Assembly (NCBI RefSeq): GCF_031157355.1
Contig: NZ_JAVIFT010000002.1
Location: forward strand, 916,501-980,500
Source of the DNA: Hyphomicrobium sp. LHD-15
Lineage (GTDB): Bacteria; Pseudomonadota; Alphaproteobacteria; Rhizobiales; Hyphomicrobiaceae
DNA length: 64,000 nt
Direction: 5' to 3'
The first letter of the stretch is position 1; every line of letters starts with the position of its first letter. A program made the position numbers and the translations under genes. Shown piece by piece: positions 8,225-18,500 of this stretch. The notes below the pieces were generated by a model. That model ran no database searches and was not told the origin of the DNA. It saw nothing but the letters and a program-made list of their open reading frames with translations.

Positions 8225-9913
8225 CTAGGTGAGCAGCATAACCAGAACCATCCCCCACAGCGTCAGAAGCGTGTTCCCCACCGCATAGGTTACGGTGTAG
8301 CCAAGCCCCGGAATTTGGCTCTTCGCGTTCTCGTTGATCATTCCAAGCGCGGCAGTGGTTGTGCGCGCTCCAGCGCAGCAGCCGAGCAAAATGGCGTCAT
8401 CGAATTTGAAGAGGTATTTGCCGACGTACATCGCAAAGATGAGCGGCACTGTCGTCACTGCTACGCCCCATAGGAACAAGCTGAACCCAAGTTGCTGAAG
8501 CCCGGCGACGAAGCCCGGTCCTGAGGAGATGCCGACGACTGCAATGAATACGTTCAACCCCACCGAGTTCATGAACCAAACCGTGGAGGACGGAATGCGC
8601 CCAAACGTCGGGTGCACCGAGCGAAGCCAGCCAAAGAAAAGGCCGGCTATTAGCGTTCCACCGGAAGTGGATAGAGTGAGAGGGACGCTGCCAACCTTGT
8701 AGACCATCGCTCCGAGTAGCGCGCCTATGGTGATGGCAGCCCCAATAAAGGCGACATCGGCCACGTCTGTCGCACGATCCGGATAGCCCAACATTTTTGT
8801 AGCGACGGCGACGTCTGGGGTTCGTCCAACCAGATTTACGATGTCGCCGCGCTGCAGCTGCGTGTTCGGCAAAATCGGGATGTCGGTCGCTGTTGCGCCG
8901 CGGGTAATTTTTCGGAGAAAGACGCCGCGCGCCCAAGGAAGTTGCGCCAGCTCCGCCAAGGACTTTCCGTCAACGTCCTTGGCGGTCACGTAGACGTCCA
9001 GGCCCTCTACAGGTACCGCGAGCAGTTCGCGGTCATCTATCTCTTCGGCAGCGGCGCCGATCAAGCTGACCAGGGCATCTCGGCGGCCAGCAACAGCGAC
9101 CACGTCTCCAGGTCGGAGGATCTCGTCCGATGTAGCTTCCAGAATAGAGTCGCCCCGTCGTATGCGTTCGACGAACACCCGCTGTCCTGGCAGCAGCGCT
9201 TCTGCATCTCGAACGGACTTGCCAGCTGCCTGCCCGCCTTCAGAGACACGGAAGGCTCGCAATTCAAACTTGTGCCACGCCGTGACACCGCCGGTCGATT
9301 TTTTCCCGCCGCTCTTCTCCTCGTAACGCCTGCAAGCAGCCGGAAGGTCGATGCCCAACAGCGCTGGCCCGATCAATGCCAGAATGATCGCTGATCCAAT
9401 CGTCCCGAAGATATATGTTACCGCGTAAGCGACGGGCATACCGTCGAGCAGTCTCTTTGTTTCCTCGGGCGGCAGGTTCAAGCGATTGATCGCGTCGGTT
9501 GCGAGCCCCATCGAGGCCGAGATGGTTTGGGAGCCCGCGTAAAGCCCCGCCGAGGAGCCGACGTCGTAACCGGCCATCCTCGCGCCGACATAAGCCGCAA
9601 GCAGACTAGCTAAGGCGACAATGGCGGCAAAAAGAGCCTGGGGTAGTCCGTCGGATGCAATTCCCCGGACAAATTGAGGTCCGACCCCATACCCAATGGC
9701 GAACAGGAAAAGAAGAAAGAAGGTCGGTTTAAGGGGACCGGAAACCGTTATGCCGATCTGGCCAATTATGACTGCCGATATGAGAGTTGCAGTTACTGCA
9801 CCAAGTCCTAATCCCTTATATGTGAAGGAGCCAAAATAGTAACCGAGTGCCAGGGACAGGAAGACTGCGATTTCAGGGTAACTACGCAGTGTGTTTGCGA
9901 ACCACTCGAACAT
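8225..9913 (-). CDS. aspT: Aspartate:alanine antiporter AspT
   Basis: This 562-residue membrane protein belongs to the aspartate-alanine exchanger family. Hydrophobic blocks at the N- and C-terminal ends flank a large cytoplasmic region of about 200 residues with two TrkA-C-like (RCK_C) stretches (for example [16 protein letters not shown] and [17 protein letters not shown]). It exchanges external aspartate for internal alanine, generating membrane potential together with the decarboxylase encoded downstream. The start at 9913 ([17 protein letters not shown]) is preferred because the preceding in-frame sequence is not membrane-protein-like. Confidence 0.92.
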   Translation of the reverse strand: MFEWFANTLRSYPEIAVFLSLALGYYFGSFTYKGLGLGAVTATLISAVIIGQIGITVSGPLKPTFFLLFLFAIGYGVGPQFVRGIASDGLPQALFAAIVALASLLAAYVGARMAGYDVGSSAGLYAGSQTISASMGLATDAINRLNLPPEETKRLLDGMPVAYAVTYIFGTIGSAIILALIGPALLGIDLPAACRRYEEKSGGKKSTGGVTAWHKFELRAFRVSEGGQAAGKSVRDAEALLPGQRVFVERIRRGDSILEATSDEILRPGDVVAVAGRRDALVSLIGAAAEEIDDRELLAVPVEGLDVYVTAKDVDGKSLAELAQLPWARGVFLRKITRGATATDIPILPNTQLQRGDIVNLVGRTPDVAVATKMLGYPDRATDVADVAFIGAAITIGALLGAMVYKVGSVPLTLSTSGGTLIAGLFFGWLRSVHPTFGRIPSSTVWFMNSVGLNVFIAVVGISSGPGFVAGLQQLGFSLFLWGVAVTTVPLIFAMYVGKYLFKFDDAILLGCCAGARTTTAALGMINENAKSQIPGLGYTVTYAVGNTLLTLWGMVLVMLLT

Positions 9914-10387
9914 GACGTCAGCCTCGAAAAAAGGTGAAATCAATTGCGTCCGCGCGGAAGCGCCGCGCAGAATAGCGTGTCGGATAATTCGAATTTTGCA
10001 CAAGCGCCAACGGAGTTAAGCGCCGGAACGTCCGCAAGCTGCTCTTAAAATTTTTCTTTGGCAAGTGTGTGAATAAGGAGAAAAAGGCAAGTTGGATAAT
10101 GATTTGCGGGACGCGACGATTTTTTACAGCGCTTCGCAATCGCAAAAAAGAAAAATAATGTCGATGCATTTCAGTTGGGTGCTCCGCAACAAACATCGAG
10201 AGCGCATTTGATCTAAGCTATCGCTAACCGTAGCCGACTTTTTTTGGCGTTGGTTCTTAGGCAGCGTCCCGTATCCAATGTAGATCGGTCAATGGCACTT
10301 ATGCCTCTTGCACGTCCGTGAACGGATCAGGCACAATTCGGGCGATTCGAGTGCGTCAGTTTCCCACTCAGCAGCGTGGAGGTTGAC
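9914..10387. promoter_or_regulatory. Divergent promoter region between aspT and the porin gene
   Basis: About 470 bases separate the two divergent genes. The stretch is A/T-richer than its surroundings (for example AAAAAAGAAAAATAAT near 10145) and holds no convincing gene. Promoters for aspT-asdA and for the porin must be here, and shared control by aspartate is plausible since both may serve its uptake. No operator was identified. Confidence 0.45.
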
Positions 10388-11908
10388 ATGGCACCAGCCT
10401 TGTTCCGGCGAGGCTCACGCGAAAGATCCTCTATACAAATTGCCGATTTCAGCGCTGTGTTGGCGGTTGCAATCTTTGCCTCGACTGGAACGACGCAACA
10501 AACGCTCGCCCAAGAGTATCTCTCGACCGTAGGCGCGGCGCTGAACAAAACACCTCCGGCAACAAGCTTCACTGGCCTTGACGATAACAAGCTCAACGAA
10601 AACGCGATTTCCACCGAGGTCCAACGCGTACCCACACCTGACTTGGCTGTGCCGGTGACACCTCCTCAGCGCTACATGCGCGAGGTGCTCTGGAGCGAGG
10701 TGCTTGGTCGAGAAATTCCGGACGACACACCGGCATTCTTCCGAGATACGCTGGTGCAGGTCGTGCCTCGCACCTACTACCTGTCGCGGGACAATTTCGA
10801 CGGTACGACGTCGCAGGCAATGGCGGGCGGCGGATGGATTGCCTATCGATCTGGCCTGATAGGTGGCGTCCTCGGCGTCCAGGCGGCCTTCTATACCTCG
10901 CAGAAAATTTCCGGGGAGCCGGACGAGTCCGGGACGGCTTTGTTGACGCCGGGCCAGAACCCAATCAATACACTGGGGCAGGCTCTCGTTCGCGCGCGTC
11001 TCGACGGACAGGAATTCCGGGGTGGACGTCAGCTTATCGATACCCCGCTGATCAATCCACGCGACAACCGAATGGTCCCGCAGACATTCGAGGCGGTGAC
11101 TGCGAATTCAACGCCAAGCAAAAGCCGAGCCTTCGATTATTCCGCCGGCTACATATGGCAAATAAAGCCGCGCGACTCTAACGACTTCGTACCTATGTCG
11201 GAGGCTCTCACCAACCCCGATGCGGAAGATGAGGGCTCGCCATTCGTGATGTTCAAGTACCGACCATTCGATGGGCTATCGACGATTTTCATGGATTACT
11301 TCATCGACGACTACATCAACTCGGGGTTCGCTCAGGTCGAGTTCATCCCACCGGGTCAAAAGGAAAAATTCTTCGGCTGGGGCATGGGCGCGAATGTCAT
11401 CCCGCAGCAAAGCACGGGAGATGATTTGATCACCGGCGACTCGTTTTCAACATACCAGGGGTCTGCAAAGGTGCAGACGCGATTTGGCGGGTTGAACGTG
11501 TTCGTTGCGGGGTCAGCCACAGGAGACGAGTCCGAGATCCGTTCGCCCTTCGGAAGCAAACCCAACTATACCGACATGCAGCAGGTGTCGTTTGATCGAG
11601 CGGGCGAAAAGGCAATCGGAGGCGCCCTCATCTATGACTTTGCCTGGGATTTTGAGAGGCTCGCCGGTTTAACCGTTGGCGCTTGGTACTCAAGCGGGTG
11701 GGACGCGATCAACCCCACCACTGGCGCAAGCCTAGCGGATCGCGAGGAGTTCGATTTGTGGATGCAGTACCGACCGACGCAAGGGCCTTATAAAGGGCTG
11801 CGAACGAAGGTGCAGTACTCAGACGTCTGGCAAGACGGGAACGTTCGGGATACGCAGCCCGAAATTCGGATGGTAGTAGATTACACCCTGCTCTTCAAAA
11901 ACCAGTGA
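10388..11908 (+). CDS. OprD-family outer membrane porin
   Basis: This 506-residue protein has an N-terminal signal-like segment (about 18-38, ending near TLAQE). The body reads QVVPRTYYLSRDNFDG, GGGWIAYRSGLIGG and GGRQLIDTPLINPRDNRMVP, typical of the OprD / outer-membrane porin family of 16-18-stranded channels for amino acids and small acids. The C-terminal residues VVDYTLLFKNQ look like a terminal beta strand. The ATG at 10388 has a GGAGG site 5 bases upstream; a GTG at 10376 is less likely. It is divergent from aspT-asdA, and I infer that it admits aspartate or related acids through the outer membrane. Confidence 0.88.
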   Translation: MAPALFRRGSRERSSIQIADFSAVLAVAIFASTGTTQQTLAQEYLSTVGAALNKTPPATSFTGLDDNKLNENAISTEVQRVPTPDLAVPVTPPQRYMREVLWSEVLGREIPDDTPAFFRDTLVQVVPRTYYLSRDNFDGTTSQAMAGGGWIAYRSGLIGGVLGVQAAFYTSQKISGEPDESGTALLTPGQNPINTLGQALVRARLDGQEFRGGRQLIDTPLINPRDNRMVPQTFEAVTANSTPSKSRAFDYSAGYIWQIKPRDSNDFVPMSEALTNPDAEDEGSPFVMFKYRPFDGLSTIFMDYFIDDYINSGFAQVEFIPPGQKEKFFGWGMGANVIPQQSTGDDLITGDSFSTYQGSAKVQTRFGGLNVFVAGSATGDESEIRSPFGSKPNYTDMQQVSFDRAGEKAIGGALIYDFAWDFERLAGLTVGAWYSSGWDAINPTTGASLADREEFDLWMQYRPTQGPYKGLRTKVQYSDVWQDGNVRDTQPEIRMVVDYTLLFKNQ

Positions 11909-12401
11909 TGCCTCGACGTCGCCCGTTTCATTGCGAGCAGCGGCGCTGGCCGCCTGCCCCTTAGTAGATTGATACGCGGGGCGCTCAGTCGACGCCGGAG
12001 GCGAGAGGCCCCGGGGTCGCAGGCAACAATCTGTTCGGCGCGTCGCAAGCGCCGCGAAACAAATCGCTCGTCAAAAGCCGATTGCTGTTTACATGTCCGG
12101 CTCATGGCGACTGAAGGTCTGCTTTCGACTGACTTCCTGACACGCCATCTTCGAGCGCAGCGGGTCCGAGGAGAACCTTCGCGACGGCCGCTTTCTCGGC
12201 AGGGCAGTCATGATGCTTTGACCGCAAGGTCCCAATTGCTGACATCGCCACCAACAAGATCGCGCGTCGAGGCATCCGCCGATACATCAACGGTTCCAGG
12301 TCAAGAGCGGACATCCGACAGCGTTACCGAGAGACCGCGACGTTGAGGACGAAGACGATGAGGATGGCTCTCGTCGCAAGAGCCGGCGCTCGCGCTGAGT
12401 G
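11909..12401. other. Non-coding spacer after the porin
   Basis: No gene is supported: the open frames are Arg/Ser-rich and lack start signals. It lies between convergent genes (porin on plus, 180-residue protein on minus). I saw no clear terminator hairpin with a T run. Confidence 0.4.
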
Positions 12402-12944
12402 TTATTTGCCTTCGAGCGCGGCCAAGTCATTTATCCGGTACACCTCTTTGAACGCGGCCATCCATTCGGGTCGGGAGTTGGCCTCCATCCCTTTGAGATT
12501 TTTGTCCATGAGTTCTTTGAAGGGACCTTCCTTGATTAGCTCTGGGTGGGAGAACAACATGTAGTTTACGAAGAGGGCCTGATGTTTGCTCCATTCTTTG
12601 AAGCAGTCGTGGTGCATCTTGGCGACCCAGAGAAGAAACACGTCGTTTATGGCTTCTAGGTTGGAGATGTCGAGCTCGGCGTCGGCGTCACGGTCGGCGT
12701 GTTTCAAGAAATTGTACGGCTTCTTGAAGTAGTTTTTCATCGCGTCTGCGAAGTGCTCTTCCTTGATGAAGTCGCGAAGGTCCCACTCAAGTTGGATTTT
12801 CTTGGCGTCGGCGTGGCCGCGCAGCAAGTCGTAGGCAGCCATCGTGTTGAGGTGAACGGCAAGGATGTCATCTTGGGCGAACGAGCCTTTCACGGCACTT
12901 GCAATAAGGCGTCTCGAGGCCGATTGTTTGTTGATGTTGGTCAT
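12402..12944 (-). CDS. Uncharacterised helical protein downstream of a trypsin-like protease
   Basis: This 180-residue protein has no recognised domain. The start at 12944 (MTNINKQSASRR) has an AAGGAC site close upstream; the longer frame to 13220 is Arg/Cys-rich and unlike a real protein. The sequence is predicted mostly helical and acidic/basic mixed, with aromatic-rich segments such as NYFKKPYNFLKHAD and FKEWSKHQALFVNYMLF. It is the third gene on the minus strand after the membrane protein (14236-14937) and the protease (13093-14181), about 150 bases from the latter. A shared role with the protease is inferred from position only. Confidence 0.65.
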   Translation of the reverse strand: MTNINKQSASRRLIASAVKGSFAQDDILAVHLNTMAAYDLLRGHADAKKIQLEWDLRDFIKEEHFADAMKNYFKKPYNFLKHADRDADAELDISNLEAINDVFLLWVAKMHHDCFKEWSKHQALFVNYMLFSHPELIKEGPFKELMDKNLKGMEANSRPEWMAAFKEVYRINDLAALEGK

Positions 12945-13092
12945 AATGTCCTTGCTGGATAAAAATCGTTTGTCGATTGGAACGACGTCGCGTGCGAGTG
13001 TCACGACGTCTGAACGCCAAAACGGAACAATCCTCCTCGGCGCGTTCTCAACATCCTTGACGCCATGACCGGAGAAAGGATGCCCATGGCGG

Positions 13093-14181
13093 TTACAGCC
13101 CGGCCCCAAACACCTGACCGATGCCCTCGGTCTTATCATGCATGAGGGACAGCAGCGTTCTGCCGGTTTCACCCGGCTGATTGAGGGGAAGCCGCATCGC
13201 TGGTCCAAGCATGACGCCACTTGCGTCGCGCTCGCCCGACCAACTCTTACTGATGACGCCCCTGATGATGGCGCCTTCTCCGCCGAAGACGGGCGCTCCG
13301 CTCATCTTGCCCGGAATTTTTGCCTCGAACGTGAAGCACGGCCCCGGCACGGAAGACGCTTTCTCGATATGGTTTTGTGGGAAGAGGTTGGTGACTTCTC
13401 CGATTGAAACAAACAGTTTGGCAGCATGCTTTGCGATCCGTAACTTACCATCCTTGTACTCGATCGGGATGTCGCTCATCTCGGCGTAGCCGATAGAATA
13501 GGCGGCTTCTCCGATCGAAAAGGGATTGAGTGACATGTTGAGCGGCTGATGCGCGAGGCCGTTTGGCAGCTCATCGATCTTGCAAACCGCGACGTCGGTC
13601 CGATACTCCAATCGGTCGGGCTCAAACAGGAGAGGGCTCTTCTTCCAGTGGGCCCAAACCCAATATTCGCGGATCGGAAAGTATCCGAGGCCTTGACGGC
13701 CGAGTGGATCGACAAAGGGAATGAACACGCCAAAATTGAGCTCGTCATGGATACGGGGCTCGTTGTTCTTGTAAGCGACGCCATATCCCGCTTCGATAGG
13801 ATCCATCAGAACGTGGCCGGCCGTGACGATAAGGCCCGAGCAACTGATGAGCGAGCCCGTCCCGATGCAACGGATCGCATCGTCACCCTGCCTCCACGCG
13901 ACCACGGGAACGATGCTTTGCCTCAACAGAAATTCTGTCGGGCCGACCGACGCCATGACCTGTTCGAGGTTGTTGAACTGGCCTTGGGATAGCAACTCGA
14001 TCCTGCTCTCGATCGAAAAATAGTCGGGGTCACAGTTTGCCTTCGGATGCAGTTCAAGGGCTCTCATTCCCGAAATCGCCCAAGTGCCCTTTTCGCGTGA
14101 CCACATTGTTTTGAGAATCGATATTTGCGGTGCGATCATGGCGGCGTCGGCCATGCTGCTGGCATCGGACGTCTGTGTCAT
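13093..14181 (-). CDS. Trypsin-like (S1 fold) serine protease
   Basis: This 362-residue protein has a trypsin-like catalytic triad: His123 in GLIVTAGHVLM, Asp196 in YRTDVAVCKID and Ser294 in GKMSGAPVFG. No signal peptide is seen, so it probably acts in the cytoplasm. The start at 14181 is preferred for its GAGGAG site; an ATG at 14226 is also in frame. Upstream lies a single-pass membrane protein gene and downstream a 180-residue unknown gene, all on the same strand. Cytoplasmic trypsin-like proteases occur in bacterial conflict systems as partners of other proteins, which fits the defence-rich neighbourhood, but no such role is proven here. Confidence 0.85.
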   Translation of the reverse strand: MTQTSDASSMADAAMIAPQISILKTMWSREKGTWAISGMRALELHPKANCDPDYFSIESRIELLSQGQFNNLEQVMASVGPTEFLLRQSIVPVVAWRQGDDAIRCIGTGSLISCSGLIVTAGHVLMDPIEAGYGVAYKNNEPRIHDELNFGVFIPFVDPLGRQGLGYFPIREYWVWAHWKKSPLLFEPDRLEYRTDVAVCKIDELPNGLAHQPLNMSLNPFSIGEAAYSIGYAEMSDIPIEYKDGKLRIAKHAAKLFVSIGEVTNLFPQNHIEKASSVPGPCFTFEAKIPGKMSGAPVFGGEGAIIRGVISKSWSGERDASGVMLGPAMRLPLNQPGETGRTLLSLMHDKTEGIGQVFGAGL

Positions 14182-14235
14182 CTTCGGGCCGCTCCTCTGT
14201 GTGGAACGCGGGATGTGGCCGCCCATGGACGCAGA

Positions 14236-14937
14236 CTAAAATCCCGGCGTCTGTTTCAGCCACTCGACTAAGTCTTCTAAAATAAAGATGCGCGTTTCTG
14301 GCTTAGCTTTTTGACGTTTGCGTGCAGGTGCTGCTTCGGGGCGTTTGGGGAGGGGTGAAGAGACATTCTCCTGCAGCGTCGCGGGCCGCGGTGCGGGAGG
14401 ATCGGGGCGCACTTGCTCGGCCAATGGTTGCGAACGAGTTTCGGCAGGCGTGAGGTCTTGGGCGGGCTTTACGGCGACCTGAGACGGCGGCGGAGCTAGC
14501 GCACGCTCAGGCAGCGCGCCGGTTTCCAATCGTGACGGAGGGAGGGGAAGCTTCGCGTTATCTTGTGGCGGACCTCCCGCGAAGAAGAAGCAGAAATAAC
14601 CCACGCCGCCTGTAACAGCCGTACCGATTGCAAATTTGAGGGCATCCCTCACCCCACCGAGGGCCACCTCTCGCGCGCCGTCTTTGACAATGTCGCTGGT
14701 CACAGAAATTCCTGACGACATGGCGCGTCGCAGGGTGGTGGGCTCTTCTTGCAAATTAGCCTCGACCGGGATTGCCGGTGGCGGGGCGGAACTCTCGGCT
14801 GCGACATGTTTTCTGGCGCGTCGGCCGCTTTTCCCTCCGGTCAACCGCCCGACGAAACTTAGTTGGTTGGGGTGGTCGTCGTACGACGAACGACGCATTC
14901 TCGCCATTGAGGCCTTACCGTTGTTCGGAACGCTCAC
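14236..14937 (-). CDS. Proline-rich single-pass membrane protein upstream of protease
   Basis: This 233-residue protein of unknown family has a basic N-terminus and one hydrophobic segment (about 107-121, FAIGTAVTGGVGYFCFFFAGG). A long Pro/Ala-rich linker and a basic tail (PARKRQKAKPETR) follow, ending in EDLVEWLKQTPGF. It precedes the trypsin-like protease on the same strand with about 55 bases between them. It may anchor or be cleaved by the protease, but this is speculation from position. Confidence 0.65.
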   Translation of the reverse strand: MSVPNNGKASMARMRRSSYDDHPNQLSFVGRLTGGKSGRRARKHVAAESSAPPPAIPVEANLQEEPTTLRRAMSSGISVTSDIVKDGAREVALGGVRDALKFAIGTAVTGGVGYFCFFFAGGPPQDNAKLPLPPSRLETGALPERALAPPPSQVAVKPAQDLTPAETRSQPLAEQVRPDPPAPRPATLQENVSSPLPKRPEAAPARKRQKAKPETRIFILEDLVEWLKQTPGF

Positions 14938-15525
14938 TATCAGTGCGCGTGGAATGGCCCATCATCTACGAGCCGCAGCGCCAATAAAATTTGGAGAATA
15001 GCTCTCTTTAGCCGAGTCGCGAGTGATGGGAAAGGCGGTAAACCCTTTCGGCGTGTAGAAATAGTCGTGTTCGTCTTGAAGCAGGGAGGGTGATTGGCGT
15101 CCTGCGGTTGCATTATTGTCGAGTAACCACGGCTTTCCGCCGCTTTAAATTTGCGCCGTGCGCCTGCGCAGCAATCAATCGGCGGAGTGCGGAACGCGTT
15201 CGCTGAGGACCGAAGTTGATAGTGCCGTGATCGACGCGATCGACGGCTTCGCGATCAAGAAGCTTGGCAGTGGCTGCATCTTCGAGCGGACACGCGCTTG
15301 TGCCTTTCCGTCGGGGCCGCGCTACATCGACATCGCACCTGGCACCGGCCGGAGCACAATTTCTACTCAGGGAACACGGTGCTACATGATGCCGAAGCCG
15401 CGGCAAGCGCGTGCGCGACAGCTGGCAGGGCCGCAAGGCCCGCCCGCACCGCTCTCCAGAATGGTTAGTTGATTTCTCCTGGTGCCCGCCGGCAGGTCAC
15501 GCCGGGCGGGCGAAACGTTTCAACT
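14938..15525. other. Non-coding stretch upstream of the protease cluster and beyond TrlF
   Basis: The ~590 bases hold the presumed promoter of the 14937-12402 cluster and the 3' flank of the TrlF gene. A 105-residue open frame at 15158 has no recognisable domain or start signal and is not annotated. A GC-rich hairpin is listed separately. Confidence 0.4.
15484..15511 (-). terminator. GC-rich hairpin beyond the TrlF gene
   Basis: GCCCGCCGGC (15484-15493) pairs with GCCGGGCGGGC (15501-15511) with one bulged G and a 7-base loop, about 15 bases beyond the TrlF stop on the minus strand. There is no T run, so it is at best a weak or factor-assisted terminator. Confidence 0.35.
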
Positions 15526-18500
15526 TTACGAGGCGAAGTATTTCGCCTCGCGATTGTCGAAGGCCGGCCGCGTCCCTTCCAACACGTCCACCAGATAACG
15601 GTTGATCGCCGGGGACTCGATCGCGCCCATCGTGTAGATCACCTCATTGCCGGCCGCGCGATCAATATGTGCGTGGATGATTTGCTCGGCATCACACACC
15701 ACGGCGATGTTGGGGCTGTGCGTCACCATGATTATTTGCCGCCGCTTCTTCACGTCCTTGATCACCGGAATAAGCAGTTTGTACACGGTCTGGCTGTCCA
15801 GATTCTCTTCTGGTTGGTCCACGATGATGGGCTTGTGGCTCTTGTCGACCAGCAGATAGAAAACGAGCAGCAGGGTGCCGCGCTCGCCCGGAGAAAGATG
15901 GCTTAGTTCTTTCCCGTCGAGCTTGAGTGAGTATTCGGGCTCCAGATACCCAAGTCCCCACAGGAAGTCGTACAACGCCTTCACGTCGACATTCTTGCGC
16001 AGTTGGCTTGCGATGCTCATAGGCGATTGCTGCGCCGTCCGCATGTCATGTTCAAGGTGCGACACGATCTTGTCGATGTAACTGAGTGCCTCTTCATCGG
16101 TGTTGACGTCGAATTCACCGCCGATATCGTCGAGCGCGGTCCCCTTTTCCTTCCGGTAGAAGGAGCCGCCCACGTTCGCTGAAATGTACTTGTCGAAGAG
16201 CTCGCCTGCCAGATTCCGGACGATGATGCTGCTCTCAAACGTGAGCTTGAACCCCTCCTTGATGACCACACTCGAGCTGATGAGCTCCTGCACGGCGGCG
16301 AACATCGCCTTGTAGACGTCGCGTATCGCGGCGATGCTTTGGTGGATTCCCTTTGCGATCTCGCGGCGCTGCAAACGCAGCTTGTCGATATCTGCCGGCA
16401 GCCCGGTCCGTAGATAGGCAAGTTGGGCCTCGTAGCCCTTCAGCGTATCGCCCTTCTCCGGCGAGCCCTCGATGAGCGCGGCCCTCTCGTTCCACGCCCG
16501 AAGAGCCTCGTTGTATTCCTGGAACCGTTTATTCGGTGCATCGAGCTGGCCCTGCAGCGCCGTGATCCGCTCGAGGCACGCCGTTTTCTGCGAAGGCAGG
16601 CTGTCTGGCGCACCGCCATCTAGCACCGCGTCGACCGTGGTCTTCTCTTCCGTAAGTTTCTTGCGCGCGGCAACCAACATCGACTTATCAATCATGACGG
16701 TAACGAGTTTACCCAGCTCCAGGCCCAGGCGCTGCAGATCATCTGATGTTTCGCGACCGAGCCGCGCGTACTCGCTTCCGAAGGTATCGATCTTACCCTC
16801 GATCTTTCCGGCGAGCGCGATCTTTTCGGCGAGCGTCTTCTGTAGCTCTCGCTTCTCGGACGTCTCACTGTCGATCCGGTTGAGGGTGGCGCGCTCCTCG
16901 CCGAGCTTCAATGCGATCGCATCGAAAGCAACCTTTTGCTCCGCGCCGACTTCACTCGGCTGCTCCACCTTTGTAGGCGCGATGTCTTTGTGAGCTTTGA
17001 GCTCCTGCTGCTTTTCCGCGAGCAGCGCCTCGATCCGCGCCCGATAGTCGGGCGTGGACTTGTCTTCTAAGCGAACCAGATCCGTGTTTACGCGCGAGAT
17101 CTCCCGCCGCGCGTTGGCGATCTGGCCTTTGAGCTCCTCGGTCTTGTATTCAATCAGCTCATCCAGCGTGTGCTTGCCCAGGCGATCGGCCTCATTGATG
17201 TGCGAGAAGATGACTTTGCGAAGTTCAGCCTGGAATTCGCTCTGCTGCCCGGGCTCTGTCTCGGTGCACACTTTCTCGAGATAGGTCTGCGGTATGTAGC
17301 GCACGCGCTCGACGCCGTTGGGATCAGGCTTCGCGTTCAAGCGAAGCGTGGTCTCCGTGCCGTCGGCCCACAATGCCCGCACCTCGAATTGCTTGGCGAG
17401 TTTACCGCTGCGTTCGCAGAATCGGTTTTTCACAAGGAAAGAGAAGTGCTCGGGATCGCAATGCGTGTTGCCCGCCAACGCCAGAATATCTGCGAGGGCG
17501 CTCTTGCCGCTGCCTTTATTGCCGATGATGGCCACCATGTCCGCATTCAACGGAACATCGCACGCGAACCACTTATCCGGCGTGTCGGCATCCGTACTAC
17601 GAGTGATCTGTAGCCGGTCGATAAAGCGGGTCGCGTTGCTCCGCACCTCCTCCAACTTTGGTGGACACGCTCCGATGAAGATCCGGTCCTCCGGCTCGTG
17701 CAGGATCTGACGAAGCCCGGCGAACGTCGGATCGGCCTTGATCCAGCAGTATTTATCGGTCGGTTGGGATTTATGATCTTTCAGCCGTCCGAGCTCGTCG
17801 TTGACATTGTGCGAGTCGCTGCCCTTCACGCAGGGCTTCCTCACGCCGAACCATTCCCGGAACTGCTGTTCGGTGTATGTCGGGTGCTTCCACAAAAAGA
17901 AGTCCGTCTGGTTCTTGTTGGAAGAGCCTAGCATGTCCGCATCGCGGATCAGATTTAGTTTGAGCAGCTGATCCGTCTTTGGGTCGATGCCATCGATGCC
18001 GCCATACTCATCATAAGGCAACCAGACGAGAAAGCGGTCACGGAAGCTGCCATCCGCCTTCAGCCTCTTGAGGATGTCGTTGAAGTCAACCTGGACGCTG
18101 TTGAGTAAGAACGCGCTGTCCGCATAGCGGCCACCGATTGAGCTGCCGTCCACCTGTTGCGTCTTTAGGAAATTCTCGATGTCCTCCGGCGACAACTCCG
18201 GATCGAAGATGAGATGAAAGTTCAGACGCTGTCCGGACTTCCCGTGCTTGTTCATAAGCACATTGGTCATGCGGCACTCCACGACCGGGAGCAGCGCCTT
18301 TGATCTCAACTTTTCGAGCGCGTCGCGATAGGCCGCGTTACCTTCGGTGTCGCCGGCCGGATCAGAAAGACGACGAACGACTTCACGGTAACCCGCGACC
18401 GAAAAATAGTCGTTGATACCGATTACGTCGCAGTCGGCATTTCCGAGTTGGATGATGAACTGATTATAGTCGCCCTTGAAGCCATCGGAGGCAGGGCTAT

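Noticed and set aside
15158-15472. 104-residue plus-strand frame before the TrlF gene
   Set aside because: No domain, start signal or codon pattern support; listed as non-coding.
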